A stretch of 64,000 nt of DNA from contig NZ_LQBP01000003.1 of assembly GCF_001507545.1 (NCBI RefSeq), positions 186,001 to 250,000 on the forward strand, in the 5' to 3' direction. Shown in pieces: positions 26,104 to 34,529 of this stretch. The notes under the pieces are model-generated. The model did no database searches. It saw only the letters and a list, made by a program, of their open reading frames with translations, and was not told the origin of the DNA. Origin of the DNA: Ruegeria profundi (GTDB lineage Bacteria > Pseudomonadota > Alphaproteobacteria > Rhodobacterales > Rhodobacteraceae). Numbering within the stretch: the first letter of the stretch is position 1; the number at the start of each line of letters is the position of its first letter. The position numbers were made by a program, and so were the translations under genes.

Positions 26104-27552
26104 ATGACGGATATGCGCCCGGTTGGATATGTGATTGGCCTGTTGGTCGCCATACTTGGGGCGACCATGACGCTGCCCATGCTTGCAGACCTGATCGAGG
26201 GGCGCGGCGAATGGCATGTGTTTTTTGAAAGTGGGGTCATCACCATCCTGGCCGGGGTGGTGCTGTCGATCAGTTGTTCAAACGGGGTAGGTGAAGGTCT
26301 GACGATCCGTCAGACCTTTTTGCTGACAACGGGTGTCTGGGTTGCCCTTCCGTTTTTTGGCGCAATTCCATTTCTGTTCGGTGAAACCGAGCTGCGCTTT
26401 GTCGACGCGTATTTCGAGGCGATGTCTGGGCTGACCACCACCGGCTCAACCGTCATTTCCAGCCTGGATGATCTGCCGCAGGGTCTGTTGTTGTGGCGTG
26501 GCATTCTGCAATGGCTGGGCGGTATCGGCATTATCGTGGTTGCCATGGTATTCTTGCCCGAGCTTCGGGTCGGTGGGATGCAAATCTTCCGTTCGGAAGG
26601 GTTTGAGACCATGGGTAAAATCCTGCCGCGCGCGCAGGAGATCGCGGGCCAGATTTCCCTGATCTACGTTTTCCTAACTGTTGTATGTGCTCTGGTTTAC
26701 GCCGGTCTTGGAATGGGGTTTTTCGACTCCGTCGTGCATGCAATGACAACCATCGCGACTGGAGGATTCTCGAATTATGACTCGTCCTTCGCACAGTTCT
26801 CCGGACCGACCGAATATGCGGCATCGGTCTTTATGATATTGGCGGCGTTGCCTTTCGTGCGCTACGTGCAGTTTGCAAACGGCAATACGAACTCCTTGTG
26901 GCAGGACAGTCAGATACGGACCTTTCTTGTCACGATCCTGGTGCTGGTTCTGATCATGGCCGTGTTCCTTATATCGGTCTTTCCACGCGGTTGGGAACAA
27001 GCATTCCGGGAATCCCTGTTCAACATCACCTCGATCATTTCGGGCACCGGCTATGCCAGTGTCGATTACATGGGATGGGGCAACTTTCCGGTGATGCTGT
27101 TCTTTCTTATCGGCTTGATCGGAGGCTGCGCGGGCTCGACTGCCTGCTCGATTAAGATATTCCGGTATCAATTGCTGTTTGCTTCGATCAAAACTCAGAT
27201 CCGCCGCATCCGCTCGCCACACGGCGTTTTCGCCCCGCGGTATGGCGGACGCACGATCGGGCCGGATGTTCTGACCTCGGTCATGAGTTTTTTCATGTTC
27301 TTCGTGCTGTCGTTGGGCGTGCTGGCCTGGGCGCTGGCGCTGACCGGGCTGGATTTCATCACATCGGTTTCGGGTGCTGCAACTGCGCTTGCGAATGTAG
27401 GGCCGGGGCTGGGCGATCAAATCGGTCCGGCGGGTAACTTTGCCGGACTGAACGATACCGCAAAGTGGCTGCTGTCTATCGGCATGCTGGTTGGGCGGCT
27501 TGAACTGCTGGCTGTCTACGCACTGTTCACCGTCCAATTCTGGAGAGACTAA
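26104..27552 (+). CDS. trkH: TrkH-type potassium uptake protein
   Basis: This 482-residue membrane protein is the pore subunit of the Trk potassium system, which works with cytoplasmic TrkA. It has four repeats of membrane-pore-loop-membrane; selectivity loop regions are seen in EAMSGLTTTGSTVI, MTTIATGGFSNYD, FNITSIISGTGYASVDY and AATALANVGPGLG. Its stop codon overlaps the start of the TPP-enzyme gene (TAATG), so the two are cotranscribed, an unusual pairing. trkA is not in the window. Confidence 0.92.
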   Translation: MTDMRPVGYVIGLLVAILGATMTLPMLADLIEGRGEWHVFFESGVITILAGVVLSISCSNGVGEGLTIRQTFLLTTGVWVALPFFGAIPFLFGETELRFVDAYFEAMSGLTTTGSTVISSLDDLPQGLLLWRGILQWLGGIGIIVVAMVFLPELRVGGMQIFRSEGFETMGKILPRAQEIAGQISLIYVFLTVVCALVYAGLGMGFFDSVVHAMTTIATGGFSNYDSSFAQFSGPTEYAASVFMILAALPFVRYVQFANGNTNSLWQDSQIRTFLVTILVLVLIMAVFLISVFPRGWEQAFRESLFNITSIISGTGYASVDYMGWGNFPVMLFFLIGLIGGCAGSTACSIKIFRYQLLFASIKTQIRRIRSPHGVFAPRYGGRTIGPDVLTSVMSFFMFFVLSLGVLAWALALTGLDFITSVSGAATALANVGPGLGDQIGPAGNFAGLNDTAKWLLSIGMLVGRLELLAVYALFTVQFWRD

Positions 27553-29126
27553 TGAAAAGACCCTTGGGCGCCCAGATTTCGCACATGCTAAAAGATCGGG
27601 GCGTTGATGTGATTTTCGGCATCCCTGGCGTGCACAATCAGGAACTGTATCGGGGTATCGAAGAGGCGGGACTTACCCATGTTCTGACGAGGCATGAGCA
27701 GGGTGCCGGGTTCATGGCCGATGGTTATGCCCGTGCGACTGGCAAGCCGGGGGTGGCCTATGTGATCACCGGGCCTGGCCTGTGCAATATCATGACGCCG
27801 ATGGGGCAAGCCTATTCGGACTCGGTGCCGATGCTGGTGGTGTCGTCCTGTTTGGATGAAACGCAAGCCGTGCATGGGCAGCTTCATCAGATGAAGGATC
27901 AATGCGGGGCTGCTGATACAGTGGCGGACTGGTCATGTCAGGCAAACACCGCACAGGCGGCCTATGGTCTGATCGAACGCGCATTTGAAGAGTTCGAACT
28001 GTCCCGCCCGCGTCCGAAGCATCTCCAGGTGCCGATCTCTCAGCTCGAGGCCGACGCTGATCCGGCGCCGTTTCCCAACCAGCCCGCATTGCGAACTAAG
28101 GTATTGCCGCCCGATGTCGCCCCAGTGGTGTCTTTGCTGAATATCGCGCGCAGACCTCTGTTCATATTGGGTGGTGGCGCGCGATCCAACCTCTGGCGGC
28201 AGATTCTGACAGAATTGGGCGCGGCGTGTTTCACAACTTATGCCGGACGGGGCTTGGTTGGGTTGGGCTATGAGCTGGATTTTGGCGCCACGTTGCCGCG
28301 TCCCGCAAGTGCCGAGGTGATCGGATCAGCCGATCTTGTCGTCGCGGTGGGGGCGGAGCTGGGTGAGGTTGATCTGTGGCGCGATACGCTTGGTCACAGT
28401 GCCCAACTGGTTCGGGTCGACCTTGATCCAAAGGTTCTGGGTGACCACCACCACGCGGGTATCAAGCTGCAAGCGGATGGTGAAAGCTTTGCCAAGGCGC
28501 TATGGGCCGCGATTGACAGCGTGAAACCCGCCACAGGCTGGACACCCGCAGAAGTGAGCCAGGCACGTTCGCGCTGGAAGGCTGAAGTAGGTGCCGAGCG
28601 TCCGGGGATTGTACCGGTACTTGACGCTTTGCGCGATGCCATGCCTGCGGACACGATGATTTATTCGGACATGACCCAAATCGCCTATGTCGCGAAAGAA
28701 GTCTGGGACATGGCGTATCCCTATCACTGGCACCACCCGACCGGATTTGGGACGCTGGGATATGCTTTGCCGGCGGCAATTGGCGGCGCAGTTGCACGCA
28801 GGGGGAAACCAACGGCCGCCATAGCAGGCGACTACGGGTTTCATTACACGATGATGGAGCTGGGCGTTGCAGTCGAGCTTGGCCTGTCGCTGCCTATTGT
28901 TTTGTGGGACAACGGTAAACTGAAAGAAATTGAAGACAGCATGGTTCGTGGTCAGATAGCGCCTAACGCGGTGGTCGCGCGAAACCCCGATTTCTGCAAG
29001 TTGGCTGAGGCTTTTGGCGCCTTGTCTGCCGCGCCGTCAAACTTGGCAGAGATGCAGGCTGCTGTGCGTTCGGCCTTTGATGCGCCAGTGCCAACACTGA
29101 TCCGAGTGACACCGGATATCGTCTAG
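27552..29126 (+). CDS. TPP-dependent decarboxylase, 5-guanidino-2-oxopentanoate decarboxylase-like
   Basis: This 524-residue protein has the three domains of acetolactate-synthase-like TPP enzymes. The N-terminal pyrimidine-binding domain has the catalytic Glu in HEQGAGFMADGYARATGKPG; the central domain has FILGGGARSNLWRQ; the C-terminal domain has the diphosphate motif starting AGDYGFHYTMMELG and ending in DNGKLKEI. The overall pattern is close to AruI, which decarboxylates 2-ketoarginine in arginine catabolism, and relatives in this family are often annotated so. The substrate is not proven; other 2-oxo acid decarboxylases are possible. It is coupled to trkH and followed by a terminator. 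Confidence 0.8.
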   Translation: MKRPLGAQISHMLKDRGVDVIFGIPGVHNQELYRGIEEAGLTHVLTRHEQGAGFMADGYARATGKPGVAYVITGPGLCNIMTPMGQAYSDSVPMLVVSSCLDETQAVHGQLHQMKDQCGAADTVADWSCQANTAQAAYGLIERAFEEFELSRPRPKHLQVPISQLEADADPAPFPNQPALRTKVLPPDVAPVVSLLNIARRPLFILGGGARSNLWRQILTELGAACFTTYAGRGLVGLGYELDFGATLPRPASAEVIGSADLVVAVGAELGEVDLWRDTLGHSAQLVRVDLDPKVLGDHHHAGIKLQADGESFAKALWAAIDSVKPATGWTPAEVSQARSRWKAEVGAERPGIVPVLDALRDAMPADTMIYSDMTQIAYVAKEVWDMAYPYHWHHPTGFGTLGYALPAAIGGAVARRGKPTAAIAGDYGFHYTMMELGVAVELGLSLPIVLWDNGKLKEIEDSMVRGQIAPNAVVARNPDFCKLAEAFGALSAAPSNLAEMQAAVRSAFDAPVPTLIRVTPDIV

Positions 29127-29131
29127 TCCGG

Positions 29132-29158
29132 AAAGCCGCCCCTTTAGGGCGGCGTTTC
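29132..29158. terminator. Bidirectional intrinsic terminator
   Basis: GCCGCCC (29135-29141) and GGGCGGC (29147-29153) form a 7-bp stem with a short loop, followed by GTTTCT on the forward strand and preceded by GAAA. It separates the TPP-enzyme gene from the convergent trypsin-like gene. Confidence 0.75.
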
Positions 29159-29171
29159 TGAGCCAATCGCG

Positions 29172-30911
29172 TTAGTCCCAGCAATGAACGAGAACAGTCA
29201 TTCCATTGGCCCTGCGACTTAGTTCATTTGGTGAGATTCCCGCGCTGGCCTGACCGGGCTGACCTGATACCCCAGCCTGTTCAAGGACCTTGTTCAACCG
29301 CTCTGCAGTGGCCGCAAGGCTGACCGAGGCGGGCAGTGTGCGACCGTCGGAAGGCGTTGGTAGCAGCATGCCGACAACTTGTCCCGCGTCATCAAAGACG
29401 GGTCCACCCGCGTCGCCCGGTTGGGCAGCCAAAGCCAGACGCTTCACACCGTCCTCTCCGTTCAAACCGCGCACGTCCGTGATCTGGCCATAGGTCAGTG
29501 TCGGCGCACCCAGCGCGCCTTCGTACGAAAAGCCTGACACCGCGACCTCGGATTGAATGCGCGGTCGATCCGCGCTGAACTCTGCGATGTTGATGGGTGC
29601 CAAGGTGCGACGCGGGCGCAATACGGCAACACCTAAATCAGCGTCGGCCCAGGCAACCTGAACCTCTTGATCGTCGTTAAGGGTGATCCGAGTGCAACTG
29701 TCCGTGGCCTCGGAGACTGTGAGGATCGTGCCGTTCGCATCCGTAAAGAACCCCGACCGCGACAAGCGGGGAGTGCGGATTTGCAGGCCCGAAACAAGGT
29801 CTATGCGTTGATCCGCATCCGCGCCGGCACCGGAATCAAGGACCGCTCCGTTTGTCGAAAAGCTGGCCTTGATCGCGGCCAGAACTCTTGCGCGACGAGC
29901 GTCGTCACCTTCGGGCCAGACCAGTGTAAAGCCTTTGATTTGGCCGTCCTTCAGGGTTGCTTCGGTGTATGACACGATGCCGTTGCCACGACCCTCAAGG
30001 GTAAACCGGTCGCCGCGCAGCTCTCGTGGGCCATTCAAAGGAACAATCTTGAGCGATTGCATGACCTCGTACAACGCCCTTAGGGTCGCCCTATCACCTT
30101 CCTGGCTGATCAGCAGGGCCGCCGCACCCAGATCGGACGTGCTTTCGAAATGCGCAAAAGGTGCCTCATAGCGGTCGAAGGCCAGAATGCCCAACGGCAA
30201 GTCGAGGTCTATGCCCGCCTGCGGATCCGAATATTGCTGCATTCCAACGCTGATTAATGGAGTGTTATAGTCGTCCATCAGCGCTTTACGCTGGGCAGTG
30301 GTCAATACGCCGGTCGCCTCATATCCGTTAAACCGTTGCCATTCACCCATCGAACGACGTGTTCCCTGACCGAACGCCCCGTCAATGGTTGCGTTGTAAA
30401 ACCCAGCCGCTTGAAGGGCAGTCTGCAAGTCCATTCGCTCTTGCGCGGTCAACAGACGCTCAGACTGCAAGGCTTGCGAACGGGTTTCATCTGTCGGTTT
30501 TGGGCTAAGGCCCGAAATGGATTGATCGGGTTGCGGGGTTGGGTCAACGGGCGGCGTGACCACGCCACGGTTTAGAATATTCGCCCCGATTGGCCAAAAC
30601 TGCTGACCCATCGCGCTTGTAAAGGTGATGTAGCTGTCTGCAGGGATCTGACCTTCGGCCCGGTATACCCTCAGAACCTGATCAGCGTCGCTTCGCAAAT
30701 ACGGTCCGATAACAATGGCATACCAGCCAGAGTTCAGGCGGAATCCGTTCACGTCTGGCAAAACGTTCGCGTATGCCTGCGCGCGTTCCTGTGCCTCGCG
30801 CAGCGAGGGGTGGGCTTCGACCTGAACCCAGACCCCTGCGTCCTGCTGCGCAGAAACTGCGCGGATGCCGAAGAGAATTAGAAACAGAAGTGCCGAGATT
30901 ATGCGTGTCAT
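29172..30911 (-). CDS. Secreted peptidoglycan-binding protein with degenerate trypsin-like domain
   Basis: This 579-residue protein has a signal peptide (residues 1-21), a SPOR-like region (about 25-105, with VQVEAHPSLREAQERAQAYA and GWYAIVIGPYLR), a peptidoglycan-binding type 1 domain (about 155-215, with NATIDGAFGQGTRRSMGEWQ) and a C-terminal trypsin-like fold (about 385-565). The fold is recognisable from GFFTDANGTILTVSEA, ADLGVAVLR and PGDAGGPVFDDAG. The catalytic Ser of GDSGGP is Ala, and the block that should read as N-A-H reads as S-E-A; only the Asp region is kept. I therefore infer a pseudoprotease, probably a cell-wall-associated binding protein. Confidence 0.8.
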   Translation of the reverse strand: MTRIISALLFLILFGIRAVSAQQDAGVWVQVEAHPSLREAQERAQAYANVLPDVNGFRLNSGWYAIVIGPYLRSDADQVLRVYRAEGQIPADSYITFTSAMGQQFWPIGANILNRGVVTPPVDPTPQPDQSISGLSPKPTDETRSQALQSERLLTAQERMDLQTALQAAGFYNATIDGAFGQGTRRSMGEWQRFNGYEATGVLTTAQRKALMDDYNTPLISVGMQQYSDPQAGIDLDLPLGILAFDRYEAPFAHFESTSDLGAAALLISQEGDRATLRALYEVMQSLKIVPLNGPRELRGDRFTLEGRGNGIVSYTEATLKDGQIKGFTLVWPEGDDARRARVLAAIKASFSTNGAVLDSGAGADADQRIDLVSGLQIRTPRLSRSGFFTDANGTILTVSEATDSCTRITLNDDQEVQVAWADADLGVAVLRPRRTLAPINIAEFSADRPRIQSEVAVSGFSYEGALGAPTLTYGQITDVRGLNGEDGVKRLALAAQPGDAGGPVFDDAGQVVGMLLPTPSDGRTLPASVSLAATAERLNKVLEQAGVSGQPGQASAGISPNELSRRANGMTVLVHCWD

Positions 30912-31115
30912 AGTCTGCCTGTGTCCGCAGTGTTTTATCTTTTCCCCAGACTACGCGATTTGAAGGGGTGAACGCTATGCCCGGAATACGGGGAATTTCC
31001 AGTGTGGCGGCGCAGTGACAGCGGACCACATTGGCCCGTTGACGGTCCTTGGCCCCTTGCATAGGAAGGACAAAACCCACCGGAACCAGGCGCAGACGCG
31101 TCCAAAGGGAATGTC

Positions 31116-32045
31116 ATGACCGAACAGTCCAGCGCACCACGTTCATTTCAGGAAATAATCCTTCGACTGCAGACCTACTGGGCCGCAAAGGGATGCGCCA
31201 TTCTGCAACCGTATGACATGGAGGTCGGCGCAGGCACGTTTCATCCGGCGACCACGCTGCGCGCGTTGGGGTCAAAGCCTTGGGCCGCCGCTTATGTACA
31301 GCCCTCTCGTCGTCCAACCGACGGGCGGTACGGTGAAAACCCAAACCGGTTGCAGCACTATTACCAGTATCAGGTGCTGATCAAACCCAGCCCTCCGGAT
31401 CTGCAAGAGTTGTATCTGGGCAGTCTGGAAGCCATCGGTATCGATATGGATCTGCATGACATCCGATTTGTCGAAGATGACTGGGAAAGCCCGACCCTTG
31501 GCGCCTGGGGGCTTGGTTGGGAGGTCTGGTGCGATGGTATGGAAGTCAGCCAATTCACCTATTTCCAGCAGGTCGGCGGCCACGACTGTACGCCCGTTTC
31601 CGGTGAATTAACCTATGGCCTTGAGCGTTTGGCGATGTATGTGCTGGGCATTGATCACGTGATGGACATGCCCTTCAATGACCCTCAGTCGCCAAGCCCG
31701 CTGACCTATGGCGACATTTTCAAGCAAACCGAAGAAGAATACGCGCGGTGGAATTTCGACGTCGCGAACACCGAGGTTCTGCTGCGCAATTTCGAAGAGG
31801 CCGAAGCGGAATGCGCTGCCATTCTGGGGCAAGAGCATGACGACCCCAAAACCGGCAAGCGCATCGTCATGGCGCACCCCGCTTATGACCAGTGCATCAA
31901 GGCGTCGCACATCTTCAATCTTCTGGACGCGCGGGGCGTGATCTCGGTCACCGAACGGCAGGCCTATATCGGGCGGGTCAGGGCGCTGGCCAAGCAATGT
32001 GCCGATGCCTTCGTACAGACCGGAGCCGCCGGGTTCGAGGTGTAA
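31116..32045 (+). CDS. glyQ: Glycyl-tRNA synthetase alpha subunit
   Basis: GlyQ is the catalytic subunit of the heterotetrameric bacterial glycyl-tRNA synthetase. The 309-residue protein shows the class II motifs in [20 protein letters not shown] and [15 protein letters not shown] text (here [11 protein letters not shown]), and the conserved [20 protein letters not shown] and [10 protein letters not shown]. The start ATG follows an AAAGGGAA stretch. The beta subunit glyS lies 2.5 kb downstream with three genes between, one of them on the opposite strand. Confidence 0.97.
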   Translation: MTEQSSAPRSFQEIILRLQTYWAAKGCAILQPYDMEVGAGTFHPATTLRALGSKPWAAAYVQPSRRPTDGRYGENPNRLQHYYQYQVLIKPSPPDLQELYLGSLEAIGIDMDLHDIRFVEDDWESPTLGAWGLGWEVWCDGMEVSQFTYFQQVGGHDCTPVSGELTYGLERLAMYVLGIDHVMDMPFNDPQSPSPLTYGDIFKQTEEEYARWNFDVANTEVLLRNFEEAEAECAAILGQEHDDPKTGKRIVMAHPAYDQCIKASHIFNLLDARGVISVTERQAYIGRVRALAKQCADAFVQTGAAGFEV

Positions 32046-32053
32046 TGGCGCGC

Positions 32054-32686
32054 TCAGGCCAATCCCGGCAACAGCACCTTGAGGCCATCGGCAATCATGC
32101 CGATCGCGATGGCCGACAGGATCATGCCCATGAACCGGCTCATGATGACGCGGGCATTCTGAGACAGGCGCTTGGACAGGGTCGAGGCGTTCCAGAACGT
32201 TATGAAAAGCAGAAACAGAACGATCAGGAAAACACCGGCATAGATCACTGCATCCATAGGTTTCGAGATATGGTGCGCATACAGGATCAGCGTCGTGATC
32301 GTTCCGGGGCCAACCAGAATGGGAAAAGCCAACGGATAGAAGGCAACCGTGGCCGGTTCGGGGTAGGCTTGCTTTTCGCCTTCAGTCCCGTGATGCGAGG
32401 TGCTTTGGTTGCCGCTGAGCATGTTCAGGCCGATCATCAAGACAACCAATCCGCCTGCGACCCGCAGGTCGTCTACGCTGATCCCGAACAGACCCAGCGT
32501 CTGGCTACCGATACCGGCGAATGCTCCGCCGAGGATCAGGCAATAGGTGGCCGTCTTTGCCGCAACCTTGCGTTGGTCGGCGGGGGTCAGGCCGTCGGTG
32601 ACACTCAGGAAAACGGGCAGGTTGGTGATCGGGTTCATGATCGCAAACAGCGCGCCAAAGAACCCAACGGCAAGGGTCGTGTCCAT
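32054..32686 (-). CDS. MarC-family membrane protein
   Basis: This 210-residue protein has six hydrophobic segments in two halves, with the family signatures NPITNLPVFLSVTDGLTPAD near the N-terminus and FPILVGPGTITTLILYAHH in the middle. MarC/UPF0056 proteins were once linked to antibiotic resistance but their substrate is not established. It lies antisense between glyQ and the rest of the gly cluster, with only 8 bp to glyQ. Confidence 0.9.
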   Translation of the reverse strand: MDTTLAVGFFGALFAIMNPITNLPVFLSVTDGLTPADQRKVAAKTATYCLILGGAFAGIGSQTLGLFGISVDDLRVAGGLVVLMIGLNMLSGNQSTSHHGTEGEKQAYPEPATVAFYPLAFPILVGPGTITTLILYAHHISKPMDAVIYAGVFLIVLFLLFITFWNASTLSKRLSQNARVIMSRFMGMILSAIAIGMIADGLKVLLPGLA

Positions 32687-32777
32687 CGCAAAGACCTCGG
32701 TTTAGCCTGTATCGAGTTGGAAACTGGCCTATTTATCCAAAAGTTGAAAGAGGCTGCGTGATCAGGATGTTCAGAAG

Positions 32778-33299
32778 ATGACCGGAAAACTGCTTGCCAT
32801 CATTCTGCTTGTATCCGCTGTCGCGGCTGGTGCGGGCATGTACTATCTGCAGGTCTATGGGTTTTATTATGACGTCGCCGCCAAACCCGGTGAGGATGTC
32901 ATGTTGCTTGCAGAAGGTGCAGAGGATTCTCAGTCGATCTCGTATTCCGCGTTTCAGGCTATTGATGCTGACAGCTCTCCGATCCGATACCGGGCGTGCT
33001 TTGAAACCGACCTGACCTCCGAGGACCTGTCTGCGTTTCAACCGGTAAAAGACCCCGAGCCGCTGACCGCGCCGGGGTGGTTTGACTGCTACGACGCGGT
33101 GGCCATCGCGGATGCATTGAAATCCGGACAGGCGCAAGCCTTTATGGGAACCAAGAATATTCACTACGGCGTTGACCGGATCGTTGTCCTAACTAATGAT
33201 GGCAAGGGCTATGTCTGGCACGCGCTGAACAATTGCGGTGAAAAAGCCTATGATGGAACAGTCGTAGGTGAGGAATGCCCACCCCGACCCGAAAACTGA
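32778..33299 (+). CDS. Single-pass membrane protein, probably DUF6446
   Basis: This 173-residue protein has one N-terminal membrane segment (LLAIILLVSAVAAGAGMYYL) and a periplasmic domain with four cysteines and conserved-looking elements YRACFETD, PGWFDCYDA and MGTKNIHYGVDRIV. I believe it belongs to DUF6446, a family seen in Rhodobacterales near gly genes, but I recall this only from memory. Function is unknown. It is separated from gltS by six bases, so they are in one operon. Confidence 0.75.
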   Translation: MTGKLLAIILLVSAVAAGAGMYYLQVYGFYYDVAAKPGEDVMLLAEGAEDSQSISYSAFQAIDADSSPIRYRACFETDLTSEDLSAFQPVKDPEPLTAPGWFDCYDAVAIADALKSGQAQAFMGTKNIHYGVDRIVVLTNDGKGYVWHALNNCGEKAYDGTVVGEECPPRPEN

Positions 33300-33305
33300 G
33301 GCAAT

Positions 33306-34520
33306 ATGACAGACGCAGCGCTCCACGTTCCCAGTTTTCTAACCGCCACGCTTGGCTTCGCGGTCTATCTGATCGGGGCTGAGATCAACGCTCGGGTCGC
33401 GGTGCTGCGTCAGTTCAATATTCCTGAACCCGTGACGGGCGGATTGCTGGCGTCGTTTACCTTGCTGTTTCTTTATCTTGTGGCGGGAATGGAGCTGACT
33501 TTTGACCTTGCCTCACGAGATTTCCTGCTGATCGTGTTTTTCGCAGGGATCGGTCTGAACGCCCGGCTGTCTGATTTGATAGCGGGCGGTAAACCGCTTT
33601 TCTTACTGCTTATTTTGACGCTGATAACAATCGTTTCCCAGAATGCCATCGGAGCAGTTGGCGCAGTTATTTTTGGATATCCAGCGCAAGCGGGTGTTTT
33701 GTTCGGATCGGCTGCTTTGATTGGCGGGCACGGGACAGCCATTGCCTGGGCACCCGAGGTAGGTGCAGTGACCGGGCTTGAGGGCGCAACCGAATTGGGC
33801 GTGGCCGTGGCGACCTTGGGCCTTGTGCTGGCCGCGCTGGTCGGCGGGCCGATTGCACGCCTTTTGGTCGAAGGTAAAAACCTGACCCCCGATCGACCGG
33901 ACGAAGAGCATACTGTCGGTTTGCCGGATGATGGGGACGGGGCCGACACCAAGATAGATCACCTGACGATCATGCGCGTCCTGCTGCATGTGAACCTTGC
34001 GATCATCTTTGGGTATCTGCTGAACGAAGTTATCGAAGCAACCGGGCTAAAGCTGCCTTTGTTCGTTCCTTGTCTGATCATGGGGATTGTCATCGCGAAC
34101 ATCCGGGCCGCACTTGCGCCAAACGCTCCGCCGGTTTCGCGAACGCCTTCGCTGGCGCTGATTTCTGAATTCTCACTGGGCGCGTTTCTGGCCATGTCGC
34201 TGATGAGCTTGCAGCTCTGGACCATTGCAGAGCTTGGTCTTGCCATCGTGGTTATCATGGGCGCGCAAACCCTGTTTGCCGTCGCTTTTGTGATCTGGGT
34301 CCTGTTCCCCGTGATGGGCAGTAATTACCGTGCCGCGGTGCTGTCTGCGGGGTTTGGTGGCTTTGCCTTGGGCGCGACTCCGACCGCGATTGCCAATATG
34401 ACCGCAGTCACCAAGCGATATGGCCCGTCCCCTATTGCCTTTATTGTGCTGCCCCTTGTATCCGCCTTCTTTGTGGACATCGCCAATGCAATCGTTATCC
34501 AGACGATCGTTAATTTCTAA
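33306..34520 (+). CDS. gltS: Sodium/glutamate symporter GltS
   Basis: GltS imports glutamate with sodium across the inner membrane. The 404-residue protein has ten or more hydrophobic segments and two inverted halves with the glycine-rich signatures IGGHGTAIAW in the first half and SAGFGGFALGATPTAIANM in the second. The hydrophilic linker after residue 195 (acidic, PDRPDEEHTVGLPDDGDG) is normal. It lies 9 bp before glyS, so it should share its transcript. Confidence 0.93.
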   Translation: MTDAALHVPSFLTATLGFAVYLIGAEINARVAVLRQFNIPEPVTGGLLASFTLLFLYLVAGMELTFDLASRDFLLIVFFAGIGLNARLSDLIAGGKPLFLLLILTLITIVSQNAIGAVGAVIFGYPAQAGVLFGSAALIGGHGTAIAWAPEVGAVTGLEGATELGVAVATLGLVLAALVGGPIARLLVEGKNLTPDRPDEEHTVGLPDDGDGADTKIDHLTIMRVLLHVNLAIIFGYLLNEVIEATGLKLPLFVPCLIMGIVIANIRAALAPNAPPVSRTPSLALISEFSLGAFLAMSLMSLQLWTIAELGLAIVVIMGAQTLFAVAFVIWVLFPVMGSNYRAAVLSAGFGGFALGATPTAIANMTAVTKRYGPSPIAFIVLPLVSAFFVDIANAIVIQTIVNF

Positions 34521-34529
34521 GGACCGAAA

